From assembly GCA_946407095.1 (NCBI GenBank), contig CAMJMR010000019.1, positions 1-45,026 on the forward strand: a stretch of 45,026 bases of DNA, read 5' to 3'. Of this stretch, positions 16,332 through 25,191 are shown one piece after another. Numbering within the stretch: position 1 is the first letter of the stretch; every line of letters begins with the position of its first letter. The notes beneath the pieces were generated by a model, which saw nothing but the letters and a program-made list of their open reading frames with translations, ran no database searches and was not told the DNA's origin. Position numbers and translations under genes: made by a program. This DNA is from an uncultured Selenomonadales bacterium. Its GTDB lineage: Bacteria > Bacillota > Negativicutes > Selenomonadales > Selenomonadaceae.

Positions 16332-17051
16332 TCACAAAGTGAAGTTGCTGCCCAGATAAAACTTTTTGGCAAGCTCGCTGTTGGCAATCACGTCGGCAGA
16401 GCCTTCAAGCAAAATTTTGCCCTCGTTTAGGATGTAAGCGCGGTCGACGATGTGCAAGGTCTCGCGGACGTTGTGGTCGGTTATCAGAATGCCCATGCCG
16501 CGCTTGCGCAAGTATTTGATAATTTCTTGGATGTCGGCAACCGCCAACGGGTCGACGCCGGCAAAGGGCTCGTCAAGCAAGATGAATTTCGGCTCCAATG
16601 CCAAACACCGCGCTATCTCCACACGCCGCCGCTCGCCGCCCGAAAGTTCCGTGCCTTTGCGCGTCTCGACGTGCCGTATGTTGAATTCCCTAAGTAGCTC
16701 GTTGAGTTTCTTTTGCCGCTCGGCTTTGTTGAGCTTAAGCGTCTCCAAAATCGCCATGATGTTTTCTCGGACTGTCAGCTTGCGGAAAATCGACGCCTCC
16801 TGCGTAAGGTAGCTTATCCCCAACTCGGCGCGGCGATACATCGGCAACTTTGAAATGTTGACGTCCGAAATGAACACGTCACCCGAATCCGGTCGCTCCA
16901 GCCCGACTATCATGTAGAACGAAGTCGTCTTGCCCGCGCCGTTCGGGCCAAGCAAGCCGACTATCTCGCCCGTCTCCACCTTGAGCGAAACTTTGTTGAC
17001 GACCGTGCGCCCTTTGAACGACTTGACTAAATCGCGCGCCTCAATGTTCAT
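16332..17051 (-). CDS. lptB: LPS export ABC transporter ATPase LptB
   Basis: The 239-residue ATPase powers LPS export with LptF-type permeases. Walker A is GPNGAGKTT (residues 35-43), the signature is [16 protein letters not shown], Walker B is [13 protein letters not shown] and the switch histidine is in LITDHN. The order of motifs and the [19 protein letters not shown] start are typical of LptB. The ATG at 17051 overlaps the lptA stop by 11 bases, so translation is coupled; the longer in-frame extension only translates lptA in another frame. Confidence 0.95.
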   Translation of the reverse strand: MNIEARDLVKSFKGRTVVNKVSLKVETGEIVGLLGPNGAGKTTSFYMIVGLERPDSGDVFISDVNISKLPMYRRAELGISYLTQEASIFRKLTVRENIMAILETLKLNKAERQKKLNELLREFNIRHVETRKGTELSGGERRRVEIARCLALEPKFILLDEPFAGVDPLAVADIQEIIKYLRKRGMGILITDHNVRETLHIVDRAYILNEGKILLEGSADVIANSELAKKFYLGSNFTL

Positions 17052-18072
17052 TGCTCGTCGCCTCGTCAGCAGGATTAATCGTAACGGTCTCGTCAGCAGA
17101 TTTTTCGTCGGCGGCGGGCTTATCAATCTGCGCGGCGTCTTCAACGTTTGCGGGCTTATCGTCGGTGGCAACGGGTTTATCAAAAGCTTCGTCGACTGTC
17201 GGCAACGTCGGGATGTCAAACTTCGGCACGTCAAGCTTGGGCGTGGTAACCTCTTCGGCCTTCAAGCTCCCGTCGTCGGCAAGGTAAACCGTCAAGCGAT
17301 TGCCGCGAATCCTGTTGTTGTCCTGATAAGCCCAGGCGTTGCCGCTAAGGACAGCTTTGCCCGCCTCCTTGCCCAGATAGTCGACTTGGTCGCCGCCCGC
17401 CTCCATATTCCGCGCAGGGCTCACCAGGTGCGCGTTGCCTCTGCCGATATAGTGTTCGTCGTCAATCCAGCCCTCCATTTGGTCAGCGGTGAATGTCCCG
17501 TCGACTTCGCTTTTGGCAACGCCGCCCGTCGGGATGATGAAATGTTTCTTGTCGTCGGGGAAGTAGTCAATGCGCTCGCTGGTGAAAGTGCGCGTGTCGC
17601 CGTTGGGATACTTTTCGCCCGGCGCAACCGTCTGCGTCGCGATAACATTGCCGTCCGCCACCATGTAGCCTTGCCCGTTGCTCGTCAGCGCGTTGCAGGT
17701 TATGCGCATATCGTCTCGCACGACAATCACGTTGCCGATAAGATGAGCCTGCTTGGTTATCACGTTGAACATGGCATGAAGCCCCGTCGCCCTGGTCGCG
17801 CCGTGTTTCAGCAGAATATTGCCCGCCGCCGCCACCAGTCCCGTATTCATGTCGTATTCGACGGCGTCGGCGTTCAGCTCGGATATGGCGTCGGGTTTTT
17901 CGTCGGTGCCGTGCTTGACGAAGACTTGACCCGTCGCCGTAGCTTTTTTGGTCGCGGCGTTGTATTCGACGGAATCAGCCTCCAATTCGGAGGGTGCCTC
18001 GTCAGCCGCCATTGCCGCCGAACTTATCAGCATTGCCGTCAAGCAAGCCGCGCAGATTTTTTTTAGTGCCAT
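17041..18072 (-). CDS. lptA: Long LptA/OstA-type periplasmic LPS transport protein
   Basis: The predicted 343-residue protein has a signal peptide (cut near AMAA) and a beta-rich OstA domain. It is much longer than the roughly 185 residues of enterobacterial LptA. The motif [20 protein letters not shown] is followed about 40 residues later by a related [14 protein letters not shown], so the first strand pair is duplicated. From about residue 275 the chain turns into an acidic, Pro/Asp/Lys-rich tail with no predicted fold. It should bridge LptC to the outer-membrane LptD. The ATG at 18072 has GGAGG nine bases upstream. It overlaps lptB. Confidence 0.85.
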   Translation of the reverse strand: MALKKICAACLTAMLISSAAMAADEAPSELEADSVEYNAATKKATATGQVFVKHGTDEKPDAISELNADAVEYDMNTGLVAAAGNILLKHGATRATGLHAMFNVITKQAHLIGNVIVVRDDMRITCNALTSNGQGYMVADGNVIATQTVAPGEKYPNGDTRTFTSERIDYFPDDKKHFIIPTGGVAKSEVDGTFTADQMEGWIDDEHYIGRGNAHLVSPARNMEAGGDQVDYLGKEAGKAVLSGNAWAYQDNNRIRGNRLTVYLADDGSLKAEEVTTPKLDVPKFDIPTLPTVDEAFDKPVATDDKPANVEDAAQIDKPAADEKSADETVTINPADEATSNEH

Positions 18073-18096
18073 TAAAACTTTCCTCCGCAAAATTTA

Positions 18097-18911
18097 TCAC
18101 TTGAAAGTCACCACGTTATTGTATCGCCTGTTCCAAAAGCCCAACGGAATTTCGGGACATCCCTTCGCGTTCGGTTGGTCAAGCGGGATTGGCAGGAAAA
18201 TGTTTTCGTCGTCGACAAGCTCGTAGTTTGAAGTCTTGACGTAAGTCAGCTCAAAGGTGCTCGGAAATAAAATCTTGTCGTCCAAAATCAGAAAAGCATC
18301 GTAATTGTTCGGGTGCAGATGAACCAATGAGTGCGTTCGATTTATCTTTTCGACACCGGCAACGACGGCGTTCGTTTGATCCTGCGTTTTCGGTCTGATT
18401 ACGGAATGAAACTCGAAAACAATCTGGTCAAACTTGTTCAGCGTCTCGGAGGATACCGACTTCAAAAAATTCCACTCTGCGCCGTCGACGTCCATTTTCA
18501 AAATCATATTCGACTTGTCCGAGTGCCCGTTCGCCGCCATGAAATGTTCCAGCGTGTTCAAATGTTTTTTCGCATTCTCTTCGCCGTCGATGCCCTCCTT
18601 GACGAAATGGAAGCGTTCATTTTCCTGCGGCAAGCCGTCAATCGTCGGGTCATACATAAAAATTTCGTAGCCGCGCGCCGTCATATCCGAATCCCACGAA
18701 ACGTCGTCGTTGAGCCCGAACGAATAGGCAATGCCGCCGTTGCTTTGGAAGTTGTCGACCATTATGTAGCCGCCGTCGTTTTCCTTGCCGAGGCGCACGA
18801 AATTCTTGCCGACAATTTTTTTATCTTGAGTGACCAACGAAGCCGCTCGTAGTATTCGGGCGTGGCGTTAATCTTTGTCAGCGCATTGAAATCGAAATAG
18901 GTAACGTTCAC
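18097..18911 (-). pseudogene. FkbM-like methyltransferase, apparently frameshifted near its N-terminus
   Basis: The main frame (18097-18837, 246 residues) has no ribosome binding site at its start. A good start does exist at GTG 18911, with GGGAGG upstream, and encodes a segment containing VTYFDFNALTKINATPEYY, but in the other frame. Joining the two needs one extra base near 18838-18842. The joined protein would run from there into the segment that contains KNFVRLGKENDGGYIMVDNF. The LKMDVDGAEWNFL motif matches the SAM-binding acidic loop of FkbM-type methyltransferases. It lies between lptC (20 bp gap) and lptA (24 bp gap) in the LPS operon, which suggests a surface glycan or lipid substrate. 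The cause may be a real frameshift or a base-call error. Confidence 0.65.
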
Positions 18912-18930
18912 TGCGTTTTCCTCCCAAAAT

Positions 18931-19512
18931 TCATTCCGTCGCCTCGTCGTCGTCCTTGACGCCCTTCAAGATTTTGGCGTTGCCCAAAAGCCCGAACTTG
19001 CTCAAAGCCGTTTGCGAATAAGCCATATCGCCGTAAGCGCGCAGGTCGTCCTTGGAAATTTTGACGTTGCCCGTGGCGATTAAGGCTCCCTGCTCGGCCA
19101 ACCAGTCCAGTTTGTCGCTCAAGAGTTCGGCACCGTCGCTGTTCTTGACGACGACATCGCCTTCGACGTGAATGACCTTGTTGACTTGATAGTAGACGCC
19201 CTTCGCCGCCGTCAGCTCCCAAGTCTTTTCCTCGTCGGTTTCCTTGTCGCGCTGATAAAATTTCGCCGATACGCCGTCCAGCTCGACGTTTTGCGTCAGC
19301 ATGTCCAGCCGCATTTTTTCGCACGTCAGCTCCCAAATGATGCGCCCGTCCTTTTCCTCGACAAGCGTGTTGCCCTCATATTCCATGACGGTCGGCGGCT
19401 CAAGCTTTTCAATGGGCGGAGGCGTCGGCGGCGTAGTCCTCACTGCCCACACCACGACGCACACAAAAAAAATTACTGCCGTCGCTGCCAAAATTTTTTC
19501 TCGTGTGCTCAT
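18931..19512 (-). CDS. lptC: LPS export protein LptC
   Basis: The 193-residue protein has one N-terminal membrane anchor (about residues 7-26), a Pro/Thr-rich linker and a periplasmic beta-jellyroll region of the LptC/OstA type (WELTCEKMRLDMLTQNVELD, then GVYYQVNKVIHVEGDVVV). LptC takes LPS from the permease and hands it to LptA. Its ATG shares four bases (ATGA) with the lpxL stop codon, so the two are translationally coupled. The C-terminus is acidic. Confidence 0.9.
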   Translation of the reverse strand: MSTREKILAATAVIFFVCVVVWAVRTTPPTPPPIEKLEPPTVMEYEGNTLVEEKDGRIIWELTCEKMRLDMLTQNVELDGVSAKFYQRDKETDEEKTWELTAAKGVYYQVNKVIHVEGDVVVKNSDGAELLSDKLDWLAEQGALIATGNVKISKDDLRAYGDMAYSQTALSKFGLLGNAKILKGVKDDDEATE

Positions 19513-20435
19513 GTCGTCTCCTCTTTAGGCTTGTGCCGTCCCTTAACCGTGTGGTGCTTGTTAGTCTTTTGCATTTCGGGCGGCGTGTTCCACCGCTTTT
19601 GGAACCAGAGCCATTGCGTCGGGTTTTCGCGGATAACTTCCTCCAAAATGCGCGTCATCTTCTCGGTGAAGCGCAACAAGTCGGCGTCGGTGTCGCCCGT
19701 GTCCTCGAAGTGCATGGCCTCGCCGATTTTGACAAGGTGTCGCCCGTCCTCCTTGCGCAGGATGAACGCGGGGACTACAGGCGCATTGAATCTTCGGGCG
19801 AAGACTGCGGGACCCAGCGGCGTCGAAGCGGTCTTGCCCAAAAATTTTATGAAGGCTCCGCCGGGGCCTGCGTCTTGGTCGGCAAGGAAGCCCAAAATTT
19901 TTCCGTCCTTGAGCGCGCGCCCTGCCGCCCGCAGCTCGTTCGTGCCGCGATTGAAAATTTCTACGTGAATCGTCGCCCGCAAGTCGTCAAGTGCCCGCGA
20001 ATACTGCGCGTTGGGTTGAAGTTTTGCTATGGCGGTAACGGGCATTCCGTTCAGCGAAAAAGCCGCGCTAAGCCATTCCCATGTGCCGATGTGCCCCGTC
20101 AATACGACGACGCCGTTATCTTCGTCCAAGGCCGCCCGCATTCGTTCCAGGTGGTCTATTTCTATGTAGTCCGACAAATTTTTTTCGTTGAGGTTGGGCA
20201 TGTAAAAAATATCGAGCATGTTGCGCGCCAAGTTGACGAACGACGCCCGCACGAGTTTACGCGCCTCCGCCTCCGAAATGTTCAGCGCAGGCATCATTTG
20301 CGCGACTGCCCGCTCCCGCTGCTTTTTGACCAGCAGATAATACAAATTCCCAAGCACGCGTCCCGCGAACAGCAGCACGTCGTAGGGCAACAGCCGTATT
20401 ATTCTGCTAAGCATCATCAGCGCGTTGTAAAGCAT
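19509..20435 (-). CDS. lpxL: Lipid A acyltransferase, LpxL/HtrB family
   Basis: The 308-residue protein belongs to the lysophospholipid acyltransferase family that adds secondary acyl chains to Kdo-lipid A at the inner membrane. It has an N-terminal hydrophobic segment (about residues 10-35) and the catalytic pair His115/Glu120 in GHIGTWEW (HX4E). The downstream FLADQDAG and NAPVVPAFILRKEDG stretches are also family-typical. The tail after residue 290 is basic. It is located between the PP-loop genes and lptC and overlaps lptC by four bases. Which acyl position it modifies cannot be read from the sequence. Confidence 0.92.
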   Translation of the reverse strand: MLYNALMMLSRIIRLLPYDVLLFAGRVLGNLYYLLVKKQRERAVAQMMPALNISEAEARKLVRASFVNLARNMLDIFYMPNLNEKNLSDYIEIDHLERMRAALDEDNGVVVLTGHIGTWEWLSAAFSLNGMPVTAIAKLQPNAQYSRALDDLRATIHVEIFNRGTNELRAAGRALKDGKILGFLADQDAGPGGAFIKFLGKTASTPLGPAVFARRFNAPVVPAFILRKEDGRHLVKIGEAMHFEDTGDTDADLLRFTEKMTRILEEVIRENPTQWLWFQKRWNTPPEMQKTNKHHTVKGRHKPKEETT

Positions 20436-20500
20436 ATTTTCCTCCGTTTTAGCTTTCAGCTTTCAGGGTGTGTTGGTAAATTGAATTTGTCGTTTAGAAT

Positions 20501-20659
20501 CTACTTTCTTTGCTTGCCCAAAGAAAGTAGCAAAGAAAAGGCACCTCGCGGGGGCGTAAAGGTCGTAACCCGCGCCGTCCGATATTTTCAGCGTGGCTGC
20601 GCCGACGGTTTTTGCATCACGCAAAAGCGTCGGCGGCGGGCGCGCGTCCATGCGCGCCC
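20501..20659 (+). repeat. R1 structured repeat, copy C (subclass I)
   Basis: It fills the gap between lpxL and the first PP-loop gene. H1 is 20501-20530, H2 is 20601-20634 (same stem as copy A, apex GCATCACGC) and H3 is 20638-20659 with stem GGGCGCGC/GCGCGCCC. Relative to the minus-strand genes, H3 comes first. Confidence 0.85.
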
Positions 20660-20689
20660 TTTTAATGTGCGTGTCGATTTTAACTGCTC

Positions 20690-21871
20690 TTACATGACGA
20701 CGACTTGACCGTTGAGGACGTAGCAAGTTTTCTTCGTCGGCATGGCGAAATTTTTTTCAGCCGCCAAGTCGACAAGCTCACGGTAAAAAGTTTCGGTGTC
20801 GGCGTTCTCCAAGACGTGAGCCTTATACATGAGCGATTCCTTCCGATATTCTTCGACGGGGAACACCGCCGCGAAGTCGTCAAGCTTGCCCATAATCTCC
20901 AAAGCCAACATCGTCCGCAAACACTTTGAGCACTTGCCGCAATTCGTAGAGTCCGCGCCCTTCTGAAGCAGGCAAACGTTCAAATATTTTCGCGCAACGT
21001 CCCAATCGGTCATGGCGGCAATTTTATCGACGCGCCGCCGCTGACAGCCGTCGACTATCAATTCGGTGCGCTCGGTCTGAATCAGCGGGATAAGGTACGA
21101 ATCGCACGCCGTCGCCAAGTCGTTGTGATGAGCCCTGTCGCCGTAGTCCTTTATGCCCTGATAGCTGCAGCCGCTGGGAATGTAGTAGCGTTTGACGGCG
21201 TTCTGCAAGCTGAGCACGCAAGAATACATCGACAGGAACAGCAGGGTAACTTTGTTGTCTTCGCGGCGGAAGCTGTGGAAATTCGTATCAATGACGATTA
21301 GCGGCAAGTTCAATTCGTTGGCAACGGCAATGGCGCGCCGAACTCTGCTGCCGAAGACGATTTGCGTGTCGGGCGAATCGTATTTGCCGTGAGAGCCGCA
21401 GTTGAAAATGAACAGCGAATTTATTCTGTAATCGGGGTCGGTCTCCTTGACGAAGCGGTCTTGAACCGTCGACAGCGAATCGACGCCGCAAGATATGCCC
21501 GTGCCGATTAAAAGCCCGTTGCCCTTTGTCGTCGCGTAGCCGTCAACGATAACTTCGACGGGCGCGAGCAAATCGGAAAAGTCGCACAAAATTTTTTGAA
21601 TGTACCATTGCGCATTCTTGAAGAGCTTTTTGGAAACGTTGCCGCGAATCTTCAGCGGCGTCTTGTGATACATCGCCAAATGCAGACCGACAAGGAAAAA
21701 CGCGTCGTAGGTATCGTCAGAAAACATCGCGCCGTAGTCTTGCCTTATCTCCAGGTAAAGCGTGTCGGCGGGGTAAGCGGCGTACACGTCGACGAATTTT
21801 ATATCCGCCTCCAAGCGAATGCCTTTCCCGTTGGCGACAGCGTATTTGCGCAAGCCGGAAATTTCTATCAT
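20690..21871 (-). CDS. PP-loop (QueC-like) ATPase paralogue 1, unknown function
   Basis: The predicted protein has 393 residues. A novel-looking domain of about 115 residues is followed by a PP-loop-type motif GTGISCGVDSLST (residues 123-135), a variant of SGGxDS in which the second position is Cys. Near the end Cys300, Cys311, Cys314 and Cys317 (CGKCSKCLRT) form a likely zinc site spaced as in QueC. PP-loop enzymes adenylate a carboxyl or carbonyl group for amidation or thiolation. It is paralogous to the gene at 21985. The ATG at 21871 has GGAGG seven bases upstream. The position in the Kdo/lipid A operon suggests modification of an LPS sugar or lipid; this is inference. Confidence 0.75.
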   Translation of the reverse strand: MIEISGLRKYAVANGKGIRLEADIKFVDVYAAYPADTLYLEIRQDYGAMFSDDTYDAFFLVGLHLAMYHKTPLKIRGNVSKKLFKNAQWYIQKILCDFSDLLAPVEVIVDGYATTKGNGLLIGTGISCGVDSLSTVQDRFVKETDPDYRINSLFIFNCGSHGKYDSPDTQIVFGSRVRRAIAVANELNLPLIVIDTNFHSFRREDNKVTLLFLSMYSCVLSLQNAVKRYYIPSGCSYQGIKDYGDRAHHNDLATACDSYLIPLIQTERTELIVDGCQRRRVDKIAAMTDWDVARKYLNVCLLQKGADSTNCGKCSKCLRTMLALEIMGKLDDFAAVFPVEEYRKESLMYKAHVLENADTETFYRELVDLAAEKNFAMPTKKTCYVLNGQVVVM

Positions 21872-21883
21872 CGTCAAGCCTCC

Positions 21884-21983
21884 CTACTTTTAAAAAGTAG
21901 CAAACAGCGAACGCGCTCCAACGTTACGACGATTGAAATTAACCGTCCGCGACGGAACGCAACGCTGGCGCATTGCTAGCCTC
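21884..21983 (+). repeat. R2-like repeat between the PP-loop paralogues
   Basis: It begins with a CTACTTTTAAAAAGTAG hairpin where other R2 copies have CCCGCTTTAAAAGCGGG: the stem is kept although its bases changed. It ends with GCAACGCTGGCGCATTGC just before the stop codon of the second PP-loop gene. The middle matches the copy at 15475. Confidence 0.65.
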
Positions 21984-21984
21984 G

Positions 21985-23160
21985 TCACATATATATCAAG
22001 TCTTCGCCCAACAGGTAAGCCTCTCGCTTCTCCGGCATGGGGAAATTGTTTTCCCGCGCAAAGTCGACGTTCTCCGTCTCGAAGGGGTCTTTGCCGTAAT
22101 TTTTCAAGCAGTGGATTTTGTAGCGGAAGGAAAGCGCGTGGTACTTTTCAATGTCGAACACCGCCACGAAGTCGTCAAGCTTGCCCATAATCTCCAAAGG
22201 CAACAGCGTCCGCAAACACTTGCCGCAACCTCCGCAATTTGAGCCGTCGGGCGTGTATTGCCAACAGACGTTCAGATATTTCCGCGCAATGTCCCAATCG
22301 ACGATATTTTTCAGCTTGTCGACGCGCCGATATTGGCAACCGTCGATAATCAGCTCGGTGCGTTCCGTTTGAATCAGCGGGACAAGATACGACTCGGCAA
22401 AGCCCGACATGTCTCTGTTGTGATAGTGGTCGTTGAATTGCTTAATCTCCTGATAATTGGTGCCGCTGGAAATGTAGTAGCGCGAAACGGCATTGCCCAA
22501 ACTCAACGCGCAAGAGTAGACCGCGATAAAGTTCAGCTTGTTCATGTCGGCAAGCTTGCGGAAGGCGTGCAGGTTTGAGTTCAGGTAGTAGCAGGGCAAA
22601 CCCAAATCCTTGGCGGCGCGTTTGCCGGGCTCGTTGCGGTTGAGCGTCAGTTCAAGCCATTGCGGGTCGCCGAATTCGCCGAAGATGCCGCAGTTGAAGT
22701 AGAACAGCGCGTTGATTCGGAAATTGGCGTCTCGCTCGCGGATGAAGTGGTCGTAAATCGTCGACAACGAATCTACGCCGCAAGATATGCCCGTGCCGAT
22801 GAGTTTGCCGCGTTTCTTCGGCGGAGGGATAAAGCCGTCGACAGTGAAGTTTATCGGCGACAAGCCGTCGTAGAAATCGCACCAAATCTTTTGGACGTAC
22901 CATTTGATATTTTGGTAGAGCTTGGCGGAAATGCGTCCGTGAATGTGCAGGTCTTGCTTGTGAAGCATGGCAAGGTACAGCGGAATCAAAACGAACGCGT
23001 CACAGGTGTCGTCGGCAAGCATGTAAGAAAATTTCTTGTCAATCTCGAAGTAAAGCGTCCGCTCGGAATAGGGCGACTCCATGTCGGTAAAATTTATGTC
23101 GACCTCAAGACGCGTCAAGTCTCCTCGTGTGTACTTGCGAAGATTGGAAATTTCTATCAT
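21985..23160 (-). CDS. PP-loop (QueC-like) ATPase paralogue 2, unknown function
   Basis: The 391-residue protein shares its whole architecture with the neighbour at 20690. It starts MIEISNLRKY, has GTGISCGVDSLST at residues 122-134, the strongly shared LIQTERTELIIDGCQYRRVD, and a likely zinc site at Cys299, Cys309, Cys312 and Cys315 (CGGCGKCLRT). Identity to paralogue 1 is high in the PP-loop and zinc regions and lower in the N-terminal domain, so they are diverged duplicates, perhaps a heterodimer. AGGAGG precedes the ATG. No queD, queE or queF is nearby, which argues against queuosine synthesis. The gene lies between kdsC and paralogue 1. Confidence 0.75.
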   Translation of the reverse strand: MIEISNLRKYTRGDLTRLEVDINFTDMESPYSERTLYFEIDKKFSYMLADDTCDAFVLIPLYLAMLHKQDLHIHGRISAKLYQNIKWYVQKIWCDFYDGLSPINFTVDGFIPPPKKRGKLIGTGISCGVDSLSTIYDHFIRERDANFRINALFYFNCGIFGEFGDPQWLELTLNRNEPGKRAAKDLGLPCYYLNSNLHAFRKLADMNKLNFIAVYSCALSLGNAVSRYYISSGTNYQEIKQFNDHYHNRDMSGFAESYLVPLIQTERTELIIDGCQYRRVDKLKNIVDWDIARKYLNVCWQYTPDGSNCGGCGKCLRTLLPLEIMGKLDDFVAVFDIEKYHALSFRYKIHCLKNYGKDPFETENVDFARENNFPMPEKREAYLLGEDLIYM

Positions 23161-23231
23161 GGCTCAGCCTCCTGTTGGCAATTAAGTTGTCGGCTCTGAT
23201 TCGGCGTTTCAATGGCTTTAATGTTTAGGAT

Positions 23232-23391
23232 CTACTTTCTTTCACCGAGGAAAGAAAGTAGCAAAGAAACTCGCCTCGCAGGGGCAGATATCAATCGTGG
23301 ACGAAGTGTCCGCGCTACCCGAAGCCGCTCGTTGCCGCTCACGACGCATCACGCGTCGAAACGCGGCACGGGGCGCGCGTCCATGCGCGCC
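23232..23391 (+). repeat. R1 structured repeat, copy D (subclass I)
   Basis: It lies between kdsC and the second PP-loop gene. H1 is 23232-23261. H2 (23334-23367) has an outer GCCGC/GCGGC and inner GACGC/GCGTC stem, different in sequence from copies A and C but with the same ATCAC apex. H3 is 23372-23391 (GGCGCGC/GCGCGCC). Confidence 0.85.
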
Positions 23392-23407
23392 TCCTTACTT
23401 CAGCAAA

Positions 23408-23980
23408 TCATTGATTCATGGCCGTCAATTCCTTGTCGTCGAATTCGGGCGCGGTGTAGCGTTCGATAATCCCCGCCCAAAATCCTTTTGCCTTCAAAAT
23501 AAATTCTATGACCTCGCGGACGGCTCCGTGCCCGCCGAAATTGTTCGATACGAAGTGCGCGCGCTCGACGACTTCAACTGCAGCATCGCCGACCGCCGCC
23601 CGAAAGCCCACTTGCACGAAGACGGGTAAATCAATCACATCATCGGCAACGTAGCAAATTTCCTCGTCTTCAAGCCCGAATTGCGCCTTGATTTGCTTGT
23701 AGGCGTCGCGCTTGTTCATTTGCCCTTGGACGACGGCGTCAATCTTCAGCTCGGCGGCTCGCCACGTCGTAATGACGGACGTCCTGCCCGTGATTATCGC
23801 CGACTTAATTCCGCACGAGTGCGCAAGCGTTATCCCAAAGCCGTCTCGGCAATGAAATGCCTTGAACAGCTCGCCTTCCGCTCCGTGATAAATTCCGCCG
23901 TCAGTCAGCACGCCGTCCACGTCGAAGATTATCAGCTTGACGTTCTTCGCTCTCTCGACGGCATCGCCCGAAATTTTCAT
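23408..23980 (-). CDS. kdsC: 3-deoxy-D-manno-octulosonate 8-phosphate phosphatase
   Basis: The 190-residue HAD phosphatase removes phosphate from Kdo 8-phosphate. The nucleophile motif is FDVDGVLTDG (Asp20 and Asp22), followed by FHCRDGFGI, ITGRTS and the metal-binding ADDVIDLPVF. The last segment (GGHGAVREVIEFILKAKG) is typical of KdsC, where it closes the active site of the tetramer. GGAGG precedes the ATG. It sits downstream of kdsD across an R1 repeat. Confidence 0.95.
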   Translation of the reverse strand: MKISGDAVERAKNVKLIIFDVDGVLTDGGIYHGAEGELFKAFHCRDGFGITLAHSCGIKSAIITGRTSVITTWRAAELKIDAVVQGQMNKRDAYKQIKAQFGLEDEEICYVADDVIDLPVFVQVGFRAAVGDAAVEVVERAHFVSNNFGGHGAVREVIEFILKAKGFWAGIIERYTAPEFDDKELTAMNQ

Positions 23981-24017
23981 GTCTCTTCCTCCGAATGTCC
24001 TTTAATTAACTGATTAA

Positions 24018-24174
24018 CTACTTTCTTTCAGCGAAGAAAGAAAGTAGCAAAGAAATTCGCCTCGCAGGGGCGGAAGCCGACCACTTGTCCAACGCCCGCG
24101 TCCCAGTCAGCCGTGTGTGCGCCGCTACTTCGCATCACGCTCAGTACGCGGCGCGGCCGTCATCCATGACGGCC
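24018..24174 (+). repeat. R1 structured repeat, copy E (subclass I)
   Basis: It lies between kdsD and kdsC. H1 is 24018-24047. H2 (24119-24154) pairs GCGCCGCTACT with AGTACGCGGCGC, with one bulged C, around GCATCACGC. H3 is 24155-24174 (GGCCGTCAT/ATGACGGCC, as in copy A). Confidence 0.85.
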
Positions 24175-24222
24175 TCCGTCCCCTGCAACGTCTTCGTTAA
24201 TTTACCAACAGCCCTTAATGCC

Positions 24223-25191
24223 TTAAACGACTCCTTGCCGTAGTAAATCGGTCAAGTGAATCATGCCGACGGGATAATTGTTGGCGTCAATGACGGGCAA
24301 AACCGTGACGGGGCGCGGCTTATGCTTTTCCATGACAGACAACGCCGCAGCCGCCAACTTGTCGGCACTGATTATCAACGGCGTCTTGAACATGATGTGC
24401 TCGACGGGCTCGTCAATGAAGGAACGCTTTTTCTCCAAGGCGCGGCGGATAATCCCGTCAGTGACAAGCCCGACGAATTTATTGCGCTTATCGACGACCG
24501 ACACCGCTCCCAAGCCCTTAGCCGTCATCTCGAACAGCGCGTCCTTAGCCGTCGCTCCGACTTTGACAATCGGGTTATCGTCGCCGCTGTGCATTACGTC
24601 GCCGACCGTCAGCAAAAGTTTTCTGCCCAACGCGCCGCCGGGGTGGAACAAGGCAAAATCGTTCGACGTAAATTTTTTCTCCGCCATCAAAGCCATAGCC
24701 AACGCGTCGCCCATAGCCAAGGTCGCAGTCGTCGAAGCGGTCGGCGCAAGCCCTAACGGACAAGCCTCGCGTTCGACGCCGATGTCAATGAAGTAGTCGC
24801 AATTTTTGCCCAGCGTCGAAGAGCGTTTGCCGCACATGGCGATAATCCCCGCGCCGATTCGCCTCACGACGGGCAGGATGTTCACAATCTCGGACGACTC
24901 GCCGCTGTTGGATATGGCAATCAGTACGTCGTTTTCGGTCAGCATTCCCAAGTCGCCGTGATAAGCCTCGGCGGGGTGCATGAAAAATGACGGCGTGCCC
25001 GTCGACGAAAGAGTTGCCGCGATTTTCCTGCCGACGTGACCCGATTTGCCCATGCCCGTCACCGCCACGCGCCCTCGACAGCTCATAATGCTTTCGGTAG
25101 CCGCAATAAATTCGTCGTCGACGCGGGCAATCAGAGCCTCGACCGCCGCCGCCTCAATCTTTAAAGTCTCAATCGCTTTTTCTTTAATCAT
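24223..25191 (-). CDS. kdsD: D-arabinose-5-phosphate isomerase
   Basis: The 322-residue protein interconverts ribulose 5-phosphate and arabinose 5-phosphate, the first step to Kdo. It has an SIS domain (residues about 30-165, with [20 protein letters not shown] and [14 protein letters not shown]) and two CBS domains (about 205-320). The [12 protein letters not shown] stretch before the CBS pair is typical of KpsF/GutQ/KdsD. Its ATG overlaps the kdsA stop by four bases. The operon context (kdsA, kdsB, kdsC) supports KdsD over GutQ. Confidence 0.95.
   Translation of the reverse strand: MIKEKAIETLKIEAAAVEALIARVDDEFIAATESIMSCRGRVAVTGMGKSGHVGRKIAATLSSTGTPSFFMHPAEAYHGDLGMLTENDVLIAISNSGESSEIVNILPVVRRIGAGIIAMCGKRSSTLGKNCDYFIDIGVEREACPLGLAPTASTTATLAMGDALAMALMAEKKFTSNDFALFHPGGALGRKLLLTVGDVMHSGDDNPIVKVGATAKDALFEMTAKGLGAVSVVDKRNKFVGLVTDGIIRRALEKKRSFIDEPVEHIMFKTPLIISADKLAAAALSVMEKHKPRPVTVLPVIDANNYPVGMIHLTDLLRQGVV

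Noticed and set aside
16090-16359. Open frames at the right side of IS30 relic 2
   Set aside because: Three overlapping frames cross relic and decayed repeat sequence in all phases, which shows absence of stops and not coding.
20690-23160. Calling the PP-loop pair queC
   Set aside because: Their length (about 390 residues), extra N-terminal domain, altered PP-loop and LPS context do not fit 7-cyano-7-deazaguanine synthase; only the motif spacing is shared.
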